Part shown: in pieces, positions 1 through 5,545 of the stretch
How positions within the stretch are numbered: the stretch's first letter is position 1
Layout: every line of letters begins with the position of its first letter
Assembly (NCBI GenBank): GCA_964497475.1
Contig: CAZCDM010000095.1
Coordinates: forward strand, 1-9,409
Length of the DNA stretch: 9,409 nucleotides
DNA from: CAZCDM01 sp964497475
GTDB taxonomy: Bacteria > Planctomycetota > Phycisphaerae > SM23-33
Reading direction: 5' to 3'
The notes under the pieces: generated by a model
The model's input: the letters and a program-made list of their open reading frames with translations, nothing else
Database searches by the model: none
Told to the model about the DNA's origin: nothing
Translations under genes and position numbers: made by a program

Positions 1-49
1 CGAGTGAAACTGAAGCGACTCTACCCATTCTTTTAGATGGGACAGACTA

Positions 50-928
50 CTAGGTGTTCGGTCCGTCGGTGGTATGGCGACGGCTCATCAGGAAGGTGAC
101 CTTTTCGAGCGTCTCGGCCGGCAGGGCCTTTTTGAGCATGCGGCGGGCCTGGCCGAGGTTCGTCCGCCGCGTGATGTGCGTGATGATGATGCGGTCGTTG
201 GCGAGCCCGTCGAGCATGGCCGCCAGGTCGTTGATGTGAACGTGTCGCCCGTGCCGTGCCCGGCTGACGTGGTCGCCCTCCCAGAACGTGCACTCGATCA
301 GCAGCACGCGGGCCTCGCGAACGCAGGGCAGATCGCTGTAGCTCTTGCCCGGCGTATCGCCCAGGAAGGCCACCAACGGCACGTCGATGCGATTGGTCAC
401 CGCCTTGCCCTGCTGCTTGATGGCGACGATCTCCGGGCCGGTGAGGTCCTGGAGTTCGGGCTTGAGCTTGTGGCGGACCTCGATGACGGAATAACCCAGC
501 GAGCCGGCGGAGTGATTCGTCGCAAAGGGCCGGGCGATCAGGTCGCGTCGCAGCGGAATATCCTCGCCGGCCTCGACGCCGACGATCTCATGCGGCGGGA
601 CATGGCCCTCGAACTTGCCCCACGCCCGCAGCAGCGCCCGGGCCCGCTCGGCCTGGCTGGCAGCGAGATACACCCGCCCGCCCTCGATGCCCTGGAAATC
701 CCGCTGGGCGAAATAGTACACCAGCCCCGCACTGTGATCGGCGTGCGTGTGCGACAGCAGCACGTGGTTCACCGTCAGGGCCTCGCGCGGGCACTTGCCG
801 ATGTCGAAGCACACGTCCAACTCCGGGGCGAGAATGACCGACTCCTCGCCGGCCACGCTGTAGCCCATCAGCGTAAAGCCCTCGCAGGGAATCGTCGACA
901 GCCGGTATGTCTGGGGATCGCTCGCCAT
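50..928 (-). CDS. MBL-fold metallo-hydrolase, ribonuclease Z-like
   Basis: A 292-residue protein of the metallo-beta-lactamase fold. The metal-site series is complete: H60-T-H62-A-D64-H65, then H139 (in TNHSAG), D191 (in FLGDTPG) and H251 (in ITHITRR). The order and spacing match tRNase Z-type enzymes, which bind two zinc ions and cut the 3' trailer from pre-tRNA in the cytoplasm. The middle part (LGYSVIEVRHKLKPEL, then a GKAVTN stretch before VAFLGDT) also resembles short-form RNase Z. There is no signal peptide. The ATG at 926-928 was chosen because it follows a promoter-like sequence with hardly any leader; its Shine-Dalgarno is poor. The gene is divergent from the MATE exporter, with 205 bases between them. 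An equally plausible reading is a related MBL hydrolase with another phosphodiester or lactone substrate, so no symbol is given. The fold is certain; the tRNA substrate is inferred. Confidence 0.9.
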   Translation of the reverse strand: MASDPQTYRLSTIPCEGFTLMGYSVAGEESVILAPELDVCFDIGKCPREALTVNHVLLSHTHADHSAGLVYYFAQRDFQGIEGGRVYLAASQAERARALLRAWGKFEGHVPPHEIVGVEAGEDIPLRRDLIARPFATNHSAGSLGYSVIEVRHKLKPELQDLTGPEIVAIKQQGKAVTNRIDVPLVAFLGDTPGKSYSDLPCVREARVLLIECTFWEGDHVSRARHGRHVHINDLAAMLDGLANDRIIITHITRRTNLGQARRMLKKALPAETLEKVTFLMSRRHTTDGPNT

Positions 929-939
929 GGGGGCCGATC

Positions 940-968
940 ATCCTAGAACCCCGCGGCTGGGATGGCAA
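940..968 (-). promoter_or_regulatory. Candidate sigma-70-like promoter of the MBL hydrolase gene
   Basis: On the minus strand there is TTGCCA (963-968), a 17-base spacer and TAGGAT (940-945). The expected start of transcription would lie only about 5 bases before the ATG at 928, so the mRNA would be nearly leaderless, which fits the lack of a good Shine-Dalgarno. leuC carries almost the same arrangement. Found by eye; not tested against a background model. Confidence 0.4.
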
Positions 969-1043
969 GTTGATTTCAAGATGCGAGTACTGCAGGCAGT
1001 CGGCAATGGGTAGTCGATCTCACGCGCATGATGCCGAGCCTGC

Positions 1044-1078
1044 ATTCGTAATCCGAAATCCGCAATCAAAAATCCGAA
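1044..1078. repeat. Heptameric tandem repeat, consensus ATCCGAA, five units
   Basis: Five consecutive 7-base units read ATTCGTA, ATCCGAA, ATCCGCA, ATCAAAA and ATCCGAA. They sit in the gap between the divergent MBL and MATE genes and are more AT-rich than the surrounding sequence. The pattern resembles the short tandemly repeated repetitive sequences known from cyanobacteria and seen in some environmental genomes. No function is evident. Confidence 0.75.
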
Positions 1079-1087
1079 ATACCACGC

Positions 1088-1117
1088 TTGGTTTTTGCCC
1101 GGCCTCCGAGGTATATT
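1088..1117 (+). promoter_or_regulatory. Candidate promoter of the MATE exporter gene
   Basis: TTGGTT (1088-1093), an 18-base spacer and TATATT (1112-1117) form a sigma-70-like pair just after the heptamer repeat. Transcription from it would begin about 10 bases before the ATG at 1134. That would agree with the missing Shine-Dalgarno at that start. Identified by eye. Confidence 0.4.
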
Positions 1118-1133
1118 GCCCGGTTCGACTGCC

Positions 1134-2603
1134 ATGACTCAACCGTCCGTCCAGCCCGAGCTGCGCCTTGACGACCCCTGCCGCTGGTGGGGGCTGGGCG
1201 AGGTGCTGCGCCTGTCCTGGCCGGCGGGGCTGAGCATGCTCAACGGCACGGTGATGATGTTTGTCGACGGCATGATGGTTGCCCGCGTGGGCCCCGAGGC
1301 TTTGGCGGCTCAGTTCGTCGGTGGGATCTGTTCGTTCATCCCGGTGGGTTTCGCCCTGGGTCTGCTGGGGCTGGTCAACACCTACGTCAGCCAGAACCTC
1401 GGAGCCGGTCGGCTGGACCGTTGCGGCCCGTATGCCCGGGCGGGCATTGCCTTGGCGGTGATCTATACGCTGCTGGTTCAACTGCTGCATATCCCTGCCG
1501 GGTGGGCCTTTGGCCTGTTCGGGCACGAGCCGCTGGTCTACCAGTACGAGCTGCTCTACTTCCGGTACATGCTGGCGGGCATGGGGCTGATGCTGATCGG
1601 CCGGGTGCTGGACCAGGTGTTTTTCGCGATCGATCGGCCTCTGGTCGTGCTGGCCGCATCGTTTGCGGGCAATGGCGTGAACGTGGTGGCCAACTACGCG
1701 CTGATCTTCGGCAAGTGGCACTTGCCGGCCCTGGGCCTGGAAGGCGCAGCCATCGGCACGCTGCTGGGGGCGGCTACGATGATGGTCGTGCTGCTTGCGA
1801 TCTTCCTGGCCCGGACGATGAACGCCCGCTACGCCACGCGTCGCTGGCGGGATGTGCACGCCGGGCAGATACGGCAGATTTTTCGCGTCGGCTGGCCGGC
1901 CGGGGTGCAGTTCGCCAGCGACGTCTTCAGCTGGAGCATGCTGACGGCCGGGCTGGTGGGCATGTTCGGCACGGTCCACCTGGCCGCGAACACGGCCGTG
2001 CTGCGGTACGTCTCGCTGTCGTTCATGCCGGCAGCGGGCATGGGCGTGGCTACGACCGCCCTGGTCGGCCGATACATCGGCGCCGGCCGCGACGACCTGG
2101 CCCGCCGGCGGGCGCATGTGGCCCTGGTGATCTCCATAATCTGGATGGGGTTGTGCGGGATCATATTCATCCTCTTCGCCGAGGAGCTGCTGAGCTTTTA
2201 CGTCCGCTTCGAGCCGGCCGCCGGCCAGGAGCAGGCCCACGCCACACTCCAGCAAATCGTCGCCATCGGTAAGCGGCTGCTGCTCGTGGCCGCCCTGTTC
2301 CAGCTCTTCGACGCCATGCAGATCACCTACACCAGCGCCCTGCGCGGTGCGGGCGATACGCTCTGGCCGATGATCCTCACCATCGGCCTGAGCTGGACGG
2401 TCCAACTCGGCAGTGCGGTGGCGTTGATAACCTTCGCCCCGCAGTTGGAGAGCCTCGGGCCCTGGCTGGCCGGGTGCGTGTTCCTGGCGGTGCTCGGGGT
2501 GCTGCTGGCCTGGCGGTTCGAGTCGGGCAAGTGGCGGACCATTGACCTGCTGGCCCAGCCGGCCGAGCCGCTCGTGCCCATCGACGTGCCGCTGGAAAAG
2601 TGA
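1134..2603 (+). CDS. MATE family efflux transporter
   Basis: A 489-residue polytopic inner-membrane protein with about 12 hydrophobic segments in two similar halves, the usual size for a MATE (NorM/DinF-like) exporter. These carriers expel cationic drugs, metabolites or lipid-linked compounds in exchange for Na+ or H+. Family hallmarks are visible: near the N-terminus an MMFVDGMMVARVG stretch followed by ALAAQFVGG; then NTYVSQNLGAGR at the end of the second hydrophobic segment, repeated in the second half as TTALVGRYIGAGR; and ALRGAGDTLWPM near the C-terminus. The ATG at 1134 is preferred over an in-frame TTG at 1095, because the upstream 13 codons overlap the promoter candidate and look non-coding. 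No Shine-Dalgarno stands at a normal distance. The substrate cannot be read from the sequence, and the neighbours do not point to one. Confidence 0.93.
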   Translation: MTQPSVQPELRLDDPCRWWGLGEVLRLSWPAGLSMLNGTVMMFVDGMMVARVGPEALAAQFVGGICSFIPVGFALGLLGLVNTYVSQNLGAGRLDRCGPYARAGIALAVIYTLLVQLLHIPAGWAFGLFGHEPLVYQYELLYFRYMLAGMGLMLIGRVLDQVFFAIDRPLVVLAASFAGNGVNVVANYALIFGKWHLPALGLEGAAIGTLLGAATMMVVLLAIFLARTMNARYATRRWRDVHAGQIRQIFRVGWPAGVQFASDVFSWSMLTAGLVGMFGTVHLAANTAVLRYVSLSFMPAAGMGVATTALVGRYIGAGRDDLARRRAHVALVISIIWMGLCGIIFILFAEELLSFYVRFEPAAGQEQAHATLQQIVAIGKRLLLVAALFQLFDAMQITYTSALRGAGDTLWPMILTIGLSWTVQLGSAVALITFAPQLESLGPWLAGCVFLAVLGVLLAWRFESGKWRTIDLLAQPAEPLVPIDVPLEK

Positions 2604-2609
2604 AACAGC

Positions 2610-2657
2610 AGTGCCTGAGTAGACAGTGCCCGAGTGCATGCGTGGAGAGTGCCTGAG
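2610..2657. repeat. Interspersed decamer AGTGCC(T/C)GAG, three copies
   Basis: AGTGCCTGAG (2610-2619), AGTGCCCGAG (2625-2634) and AGTGCCTGAG (2648-2657) lie directly after the MATE stop codon with uneven spacing. A TGCCCG/CGGGCA inverted repeat (2627-2632 with 2661-2666) is also there but lacks a T-run, so it does not qualify as an intrinsic terminator for the MATE gene. Confidence 0.6.
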
Positions 2658-2684
2658 AGCCGGGCAGTAGTCTTCCGTGCGCAT

Positions 2685-2714
2685 AAAAAAAGCGGCGATC
2701 CGAAAATCGCCGCT
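2685..2714 (-). terminator. Intrinsic terminator of the PEP-CTERM mini-gene
   Basis: Read on the minus strand this is a perfect 9-base-pair stem, AGCGGCGAT with ATCGCCGCT, closing a 6-base loop (TTTCGG) and followed by a run of seven T. It starts 26 bases after the stop codon of the 70-codon PEP-CTERM gene. In the plus direction there is no T-run, so it acts only for minus-strand transcription. It is the only clear intrinsic terminator in the window. Confidence 0.92.
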
Positions 2715-2740
2715 GGGAATAACCGAGGGGTTTCTTTCAA

Positions 2741-2953
2741 TCAGGCCCGGCGTGTCTTTCGCCGCAGCAGCAGGCCCACTGCTCCCACGCCAATCAATCC
2801 CATCGTCGTTGGCTCGGGCACGACCTGCATGTCACGAATCCAGTGATCGGCACTGACGCAGCCGGAAAGTTGAATCACACCACCGAAGAATACGCCCCAA
2901 AGCCCGCCAGAACCGCCCCAGAAATGCACCGCGGCGAAAATGCGAATCGACAT
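2741..2953 (-). CDS. 70-residue PEP-CTERM sorting-domain mini-protein with repeat-encoded N-terminus
   Basis: The C-terminus is a classic PEP-CTERM sorting signal: VPEP at residues 45-48, a hydrophobic helix (about 51-63) and an Arg/Lys tail (RRKTRR, 64-69). Such tails are processed by exosortase, with the protein exported and often linked to exopolysaccharide. Residues 1-32 are hydrophobic (IFAAVHF, then a Gly/Trp/Phe-rich part) and end in Leu-Ser-Gly-Cys, a lipobox-like site; this part is encoded by the 178-base repeat. Only about 12 residues (VSADHWIRDMQV) lie between the two signals, whereas PEP-CTERM proteins usually have 150 or more, so a mature domain seems to be missing. The ATG at 2953 has a strong GGGAGG four bases upstream, and a good terminator follows the stop. 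It may be a truncated remnant, a fusion made by the repeat, or a genuine mini-protein. No exosortase gene is in the window. Confidence 0.7.
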   Translation of the reverse strand: MSIRIFAAVHFWGGSGGLWGVFFGGVIQLSGCVSADHWIRDMQVVPEPTTMGLIGVGAVGLLLRRKTRRA

Positions 2954-3035
2954 GCAGCCTCCCAGCCATGCCGACCCGCTTGCCTATTGCGTCAAATGCC
3001 CCCATCCATCAAAATTCAATCCATTATGGGATGGG
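2858..3035 (-). repeat. 178-base leader/signal-peptide repeat, copy A
   Basis: It matches copy B (9201-9378) in inverted orientation at 174 of 178 positions with no gaps. Reading on the minus strand it comprises a hairpin region (stem 3029-3035 with 3001-3007), a leader, a GGGAGG ribosome site (2958-2963), the ATG at 2953 and 32 codons. The identity ends after codon 32. Two of the four differences lie in the leader (rc TTTGAC versus TTGGGC) and two lie in the coding part, both synonymous. No terminal inverted repeats or target duplications were seen. Confidence 0.95.
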
Positions 3036-3063
3036 TGTGAAAAAAGGCAGTTATTCTGGCCGA

Positions 3064-3098
3064 TTGAACAGGCAGAGGAATTGTGATAGAACCACAAT
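3064..3098 (+). promoter_or_regulatory. Candidate promoter and operator-like inverted repeat for the lipoprotein gene
   Basis: TTGAAC (3064-3069), a 17-base spacer and TAGAAC (3087-3092), with an extended TG at 3084-3085, form a sigma-70-like promoter. The -10 lies in the 7-base centre of a perfect inverted repeat ATTGTG/CACAAT (3080-3085 with 3093-3098). A second pairing, CCGATTG/CAATCGG (3060-3066 with 3095-3101), shares the right arm. A repressor site is possible. The predicted leader to the ATG is about 32 bases and contains AAGGAG. Confidence 0.4.
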
Positions 3099-3130
3099 CG
3101 GCTCAACACGGACTTTGAAGGAGTTGCTCG

Positions 3131-3619
3131 ATGACATTACGCTATGGCCGAATCCCGTGGATGATTGTGCTGGCGGCGTTTGCGACTCTGCCGGCCTGCA
3201 AGGAAGAGACGGCGGCTACGGTGGCCTCGACGGATGGCCTGGACGAACTGGCCCGGGCCATGCTCGATGCGACCGCATCGGATTCCCCGGGGGCGTTTTA
3301 TACCTCTTCGTTCTCGGCCATGGGCAAAAATGACCTGGCGAAGGAAGACTGGCTGTCCCTGGCCGACGCCTACCGCCGACGCTTCGGTGAGGTGGTTTCC
3401 ATCGAGCCTCTGGACGTCACCGCCAGCGCGTTGGGCGGCGCGACGCACGGTTCGGGCCTGTACCAGGTGACGTGGAAAAACGGCCAAGGGACGCTGAAGA
3501 TCAACTGCACCCGCACGGGCGGGCAGTGGAAGATCAACTCCTACGTCATCGCCTCGCCGCAGATCCGGCCCGCGACCGAGCCGGCCAGGACGCAGCCTGT
3601 CACAACGCAGCCGGTCTGA
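3131..3619 (+). CDS. Small lipoprotein, possible NTF2-like fold
   Basis: A 162-residue protein that I do not recognise by name. It opens with a lipoprotein signal peptide: Arg4/Arg7, a hydrophobic core (IPWMIVLAAFAT) and the lipobox L20-P-A-C23, so the mature protein should be lipid-anchored at Cys23. Residues 35-140 look like one small globular domain: a helix (LDELARAMLDA), FYTSSF, then EDWLSLADAYRRRFG, and a strand-rich end with YQVTWKNGQGTLKINC and GGQWKINSYVI. That helix-then-curved-sheet order resembles NTF2-like domains, but this is a guess from pattern only. The C-terminus is a Pro/Thr-rich tail with TQPVTTQPV. The ATG at 3131 has a perfect AAGGAG (3118-3123) seven bases upstream. Its stop is one base from the stop of leuC on the other strand. 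Confidence 0.85.
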   Translation: MTLRYGRIPWMIVLAAFATLPACKEETAATVASTDGLDELARAMLDATASDSPGAFYTSSFSAMGKNDLAKEDWLSLADAYRRRFGEVVSIEPLDVTASALGGATHGSGLYQVTWKNGQGTLKINCTRTGGQWKINSYVIASPQIRPATEPARTQPVTTQPV

Positions 3620-3620
3620 T

Positions 3621-5006
3621 TTATTCGCTCTCGGCCAGGCCCACCGGCTTGTCGAAGCGGATTACCTCGCGCGGGTCGGTGATTTTGCCGCAGGCGGCCG
3701 TGGCGGCCACGGTCAGCGGGCTGGCCAGGAAGACGCCCGCCTCTTTGTGGCCCATCCGCCCGGGGAAGTTGCGGTTGGTCGCTGAGATGACGTTGATCGG
3801 CTCGTTGGCCCGGCCAAAGGTGTCCCGCGGGCCGCCCAGGCAGGCGGCGCAGCTGGCCGGTCCGATCTTGCAGCCGGCCTCGGTGAGCACCTCGCGCAGG
3901 GTCTTCTCGCCCACCTTCACGACGTCCATCTGGTGGTCGATCACCGTCGAGCCGGGCACGACGAACGTCTCGATCTTGACGGTCTTGTCGGCCAGTACCT
4001 TCGCCGCGGCCAGCAGGTCCGTCACCTGTCCGCCGGTGCACGAGCCGATGTAGCAGCGGTCGATGGGTACGTCGCCCAGCTCGCGGGCTGGGGTGCGATT
4101 GTCCGGCGAGTGCGGGCAGGCCACCACCGGCTCGAGCTTGGCTGCGTCGTACTCCTTCAGGAAGACGTACGTCGCGTCGTCGTCGCTGGTGAGCATCTCG
4201 AAGGGCCGATCGGTCCGCTGGCGGACGTACTCTGCCGTCAGCTCGTCGGCTGCGATAATGCCGTTCTTGCCGCCGGCCTCGATGGCCATGTTCGGCAGGG
4301 TGCAGCGTTCGTCGATGTTCAGGCTCATCAGGGCTTCGCCGGCGAATTCCATCGCCCGGTAGGTCGCCCCGGCAAAGCCGATATCGCCGATGATCTGCAG
4401 GATGAAATCCTTGGCCATCAGGTAGGGGGGCACCTCGCCGTGGAAGACGAACTTCATCGTCTCCGGCACGCTCAGCCAGGTCTTGCCCGTGCCCATGGCG
4501 AAGGCGGCATCGGTATTGCCCACGCCCGAGGCAAAGATGCCGAACGCACCGGCCGTGCAGGTGTGGCTGTCAGTGCCGAGCATCAACTCGCCCGGGCGAA
4601 CGTGGCCTTGCTCGGGCAGCACGGCGTGGCAGACGCCGGCGTAGCGCGTCTTGCACGGGTCGGTGTACGGCTCGGGCGAGCCTTCGAATTCGCCGTCGGG
4701 CATGAAGTCCGGGTCGTAGTAGTGCGTAATGCCCTTGTCCCTGGCGAACTGCCGGAGGATCTGGATGTTCCGGTGAGCCTTGGGATCGGCGGTGAAGATG
4801 TAGTGATCCGGAATGATGACCACGTTGTCGCGGTCGAAGACGTCGGCGTCGGGGCCGAACTGTTCGGTGAAAATGCCAATCGTCCCCGGCCCGCAGACGT
4901 CGTGCGTCATCAGCACGTCGATATTGCACCAGACCTTCTGGCCGGGGGTGACGGCCTTTTGGTCGGCGTGGCGAGCGAGGATCTTTTCCGTCAGTGTCAT
5001 GCCCAT
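3621..5006 (-). CDS. leuC: 3-isopropylmalate dehydratase large subunit (aconitase superfamily)
   Basis: LeuC with the small subunit LeuD isomerises 2-isopropylmalate to 3-isopropylmalate in leucine synthesis, using a [4Fe-4S] cluster in the cytoplasm. The 461 residues carry the superfamily signatures: GTDSHTCTAGAFG (144-156), cluster ligands C323 (GSCTGG), C386 and C389 (SCAACLGG), and the substrate-binding SATNRNFPGRMG (408-419) before a FLASP motif. The ATG at 5006 is chosen because AAGGAG (5014-5019) lies seven bases upstream and the protein then starts MGMTLTEKIL, typical of this LeuC type; a TTG at 5024 would extend it through the ribosome site. It is roughly 40 residues longer than the common LeuC2 form, partly from an extra segment around residues 100-122 (DFMPDGEFEGSPEPYTDP). 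No leuD adjoins it. A homoaconitase or another hydro-lyase of the same family is possible. Confidence 0.88.
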   Translation of the reverse strand: MGMTLTEKILARHADQKAVTPGQKVWCNIDVLMTHDVCGPGTIGIFTEQFGPDADVFDRDNVVIIPDHYIFTADPKAHRNIQILRQFARDKGITHYYDPDFMPDGEFEGSPEPYTDPCKTRYAGVCHAVLPEQGHVRPGELMLGTDSHTCTAGAFGIFASGVGNTDAAFAMGTGKTWLSVPETMKFVFHGEVPPYLMAKDFILQIIGDIGFAGATYRAMEFAGEALMSLNIDERCTLPNMAIEAGGKNGIIAADELTAEYVRQRTDRPFEMLTSDDDATYVFLKEYDAAKLEPVVACPHSPDNRTPARELGDVPIDRCYIGSCTGGQVTDLLAAAKVLADKTVKIETFVVPGSTVIDHQMDVVKVGEKTLREVLTEAGCKIGPASCAACLGGPRDTFGRANEPINVISATNRNFPGRMGHKEAGVFLASPLTVAATAACGKITDPREVIRFDKPVGLAESE

Positions 5007-5035
5007 CGTAATGCTCCTTGGCAAGGGAAGTCGGT

Positions 5036-5064
5036 ATCCTAGCCGATTGGCGTGGTGGCGGCAA
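5036..5064 (-). promoter_or_regulatory. Candidate promoter of leuC
   Basis: On the minus strand TTGCCG (5059-5064), a 17-base spacer and TAGGAT (5036-5041) precede leuC, with a predicted leader of about 23 bases holding the AAGGAG ribosome site. It closely matches the pair before the MBL gene (TTGCCA-17-TAGGAT). No leader peptide rich in leucine codons or attenuator fits in this short leader. Confidence 0.4.
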
Positions 5065-5115
5065 TGGCGCAGTGGCCTGAATCGTTCGGACGGTGCAGAA
5101 GCGGCGGCGCGACGC

Positions 5116-5121
5116 TATAAT
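5116..5121 (+). promoter_or_regulatory. Consensus -10 element of the LAB_N gene
   Basis: A perfect TATAAT stands 31 bases before the ATG at 5153. No convincing -35 lies at 16-18 bases (the sequence there reads GTGCAG or close to it), so the promoter may need an activator or may be a chance match. AAAGG at 5141-5145 could serve as the ribosome site. Confidence 0.4.
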
Positions 5122-5152
5122 CGCCCCTCGTCAACAGCCGAAAGGGCACGCC

Positions 5153-5545
5153 ATGCCGCAGGAACTCATCGACTATCTCTGGAAGGTTATCTCCACGCCG
5201 TTCGTCCAGGCCGGCCAGCACCCCGGCTGGGAGCTGCTGGGCCTGCTCGGCCAGGGGGTCTTCTTCGGGCGGTTCATCATCCAGTGGCTCGCCTCGGAAC
5301 GCAAACAGCGCACCGTCGTGCCGGTAGCCTTCTGGTACATGTCGCTGATCGGCGGATTCATCACCTTGCTGTACGCGATTCACGTTGGCCGGCTGGTGTT
5401 TATCCTGGCCTTCAGCCTCAGCTCGATCATCTACATCCGCAACCTGATGATCTACTACCGCGCCCGGTCTCGCCGGAAGATTCGCTTCGCGGCCGGGCCT
5501 GCGGCGAGCGATGAACTGCCTCCCGATCCACTCGACGTCAGCTAA
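5153..5545 (+). CDS. Stand-alone LAB_N (lipid A biosynthesis N-terminal) domain membrane protein
   Basis: A 130-residue integral membrane protein matching the LAB_N family. It has three hydrophobic segments (about 28-46, 57-77 and 79-101), with the family pattern of a GVFFGRFIIQWLASE loop, then VPVAFWYMSLIGG, then YIRNLMIYY. LAB_N occurs at the N-terminus of some chlamydial lipid A disaccharide synthases and, as here, alone in small proteins of unknown function that often accompany envelope glycosyltransferases. The convergent neighbour is such a transferase, which fits a role in lipid-linked sugar handling; this is inferred. The ATG at 5153 is used; an in-frame ATG at 5093 would add 20 charged residues across the -10 element and is unlikely. 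The TAA stop overlaps the TAG stop of the opposite gene within CTAA (5542-5545). Confidence 0.85.
   Translation: MPQELIDYLWKVISTPFVQAGQHPGWELLGLLGQGVFFGRFIIQWLASERKQRTVVPVAFWYMSLIGGFITLLYAIHVGRLVFILAFSLSSIIYIRNLMIYYRARSRRKIRFAAGPAASDELPPDPLDVS

Noticed and set aside
25..44. Hairpin CCCAT/ATGGG as terminator of the MBL gene
   Set aside because: The stem is only five pairs and no T-run follows on the minus strand.
74..946. Open frame of 290 codons on the plus strand opposite the MBL gene
   Set aside because: It has no family motif and the minus strand carries all metal-binding residues.
1020..2684. Open frame of 554 codons on the minus strand
   Set aside because: It lies antisense to the MATE gene, is rich in His/Gln/Arg without domain features, and is the usual shadow of a GC-rich gene.
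2843..3040. Plus-strand frame across repeat copy A, with a similar frame across copy B on the minus strand
   Set aside because: The conservation follows from the DNA repeat. Differences between copies change amino acids in this frame (HTTEE/HTAEE, RQMPP/RPMPP), while they are silent in the opposite frame that has a ribosome site.
3057..3073. Sigma-54 type -24/-12 promoter before the lipoprotein gene
   Set aside because: GG and GC elements are 12 bases apart and not 10; no good -24/-12 match was seen in any gap between genes.
3933..5042. Open frame of 369 codons on the plus strand opposite leuC
   Set aside because: It is an antisense shadow with Val/Gly/His-rich composition and no ribosome site.
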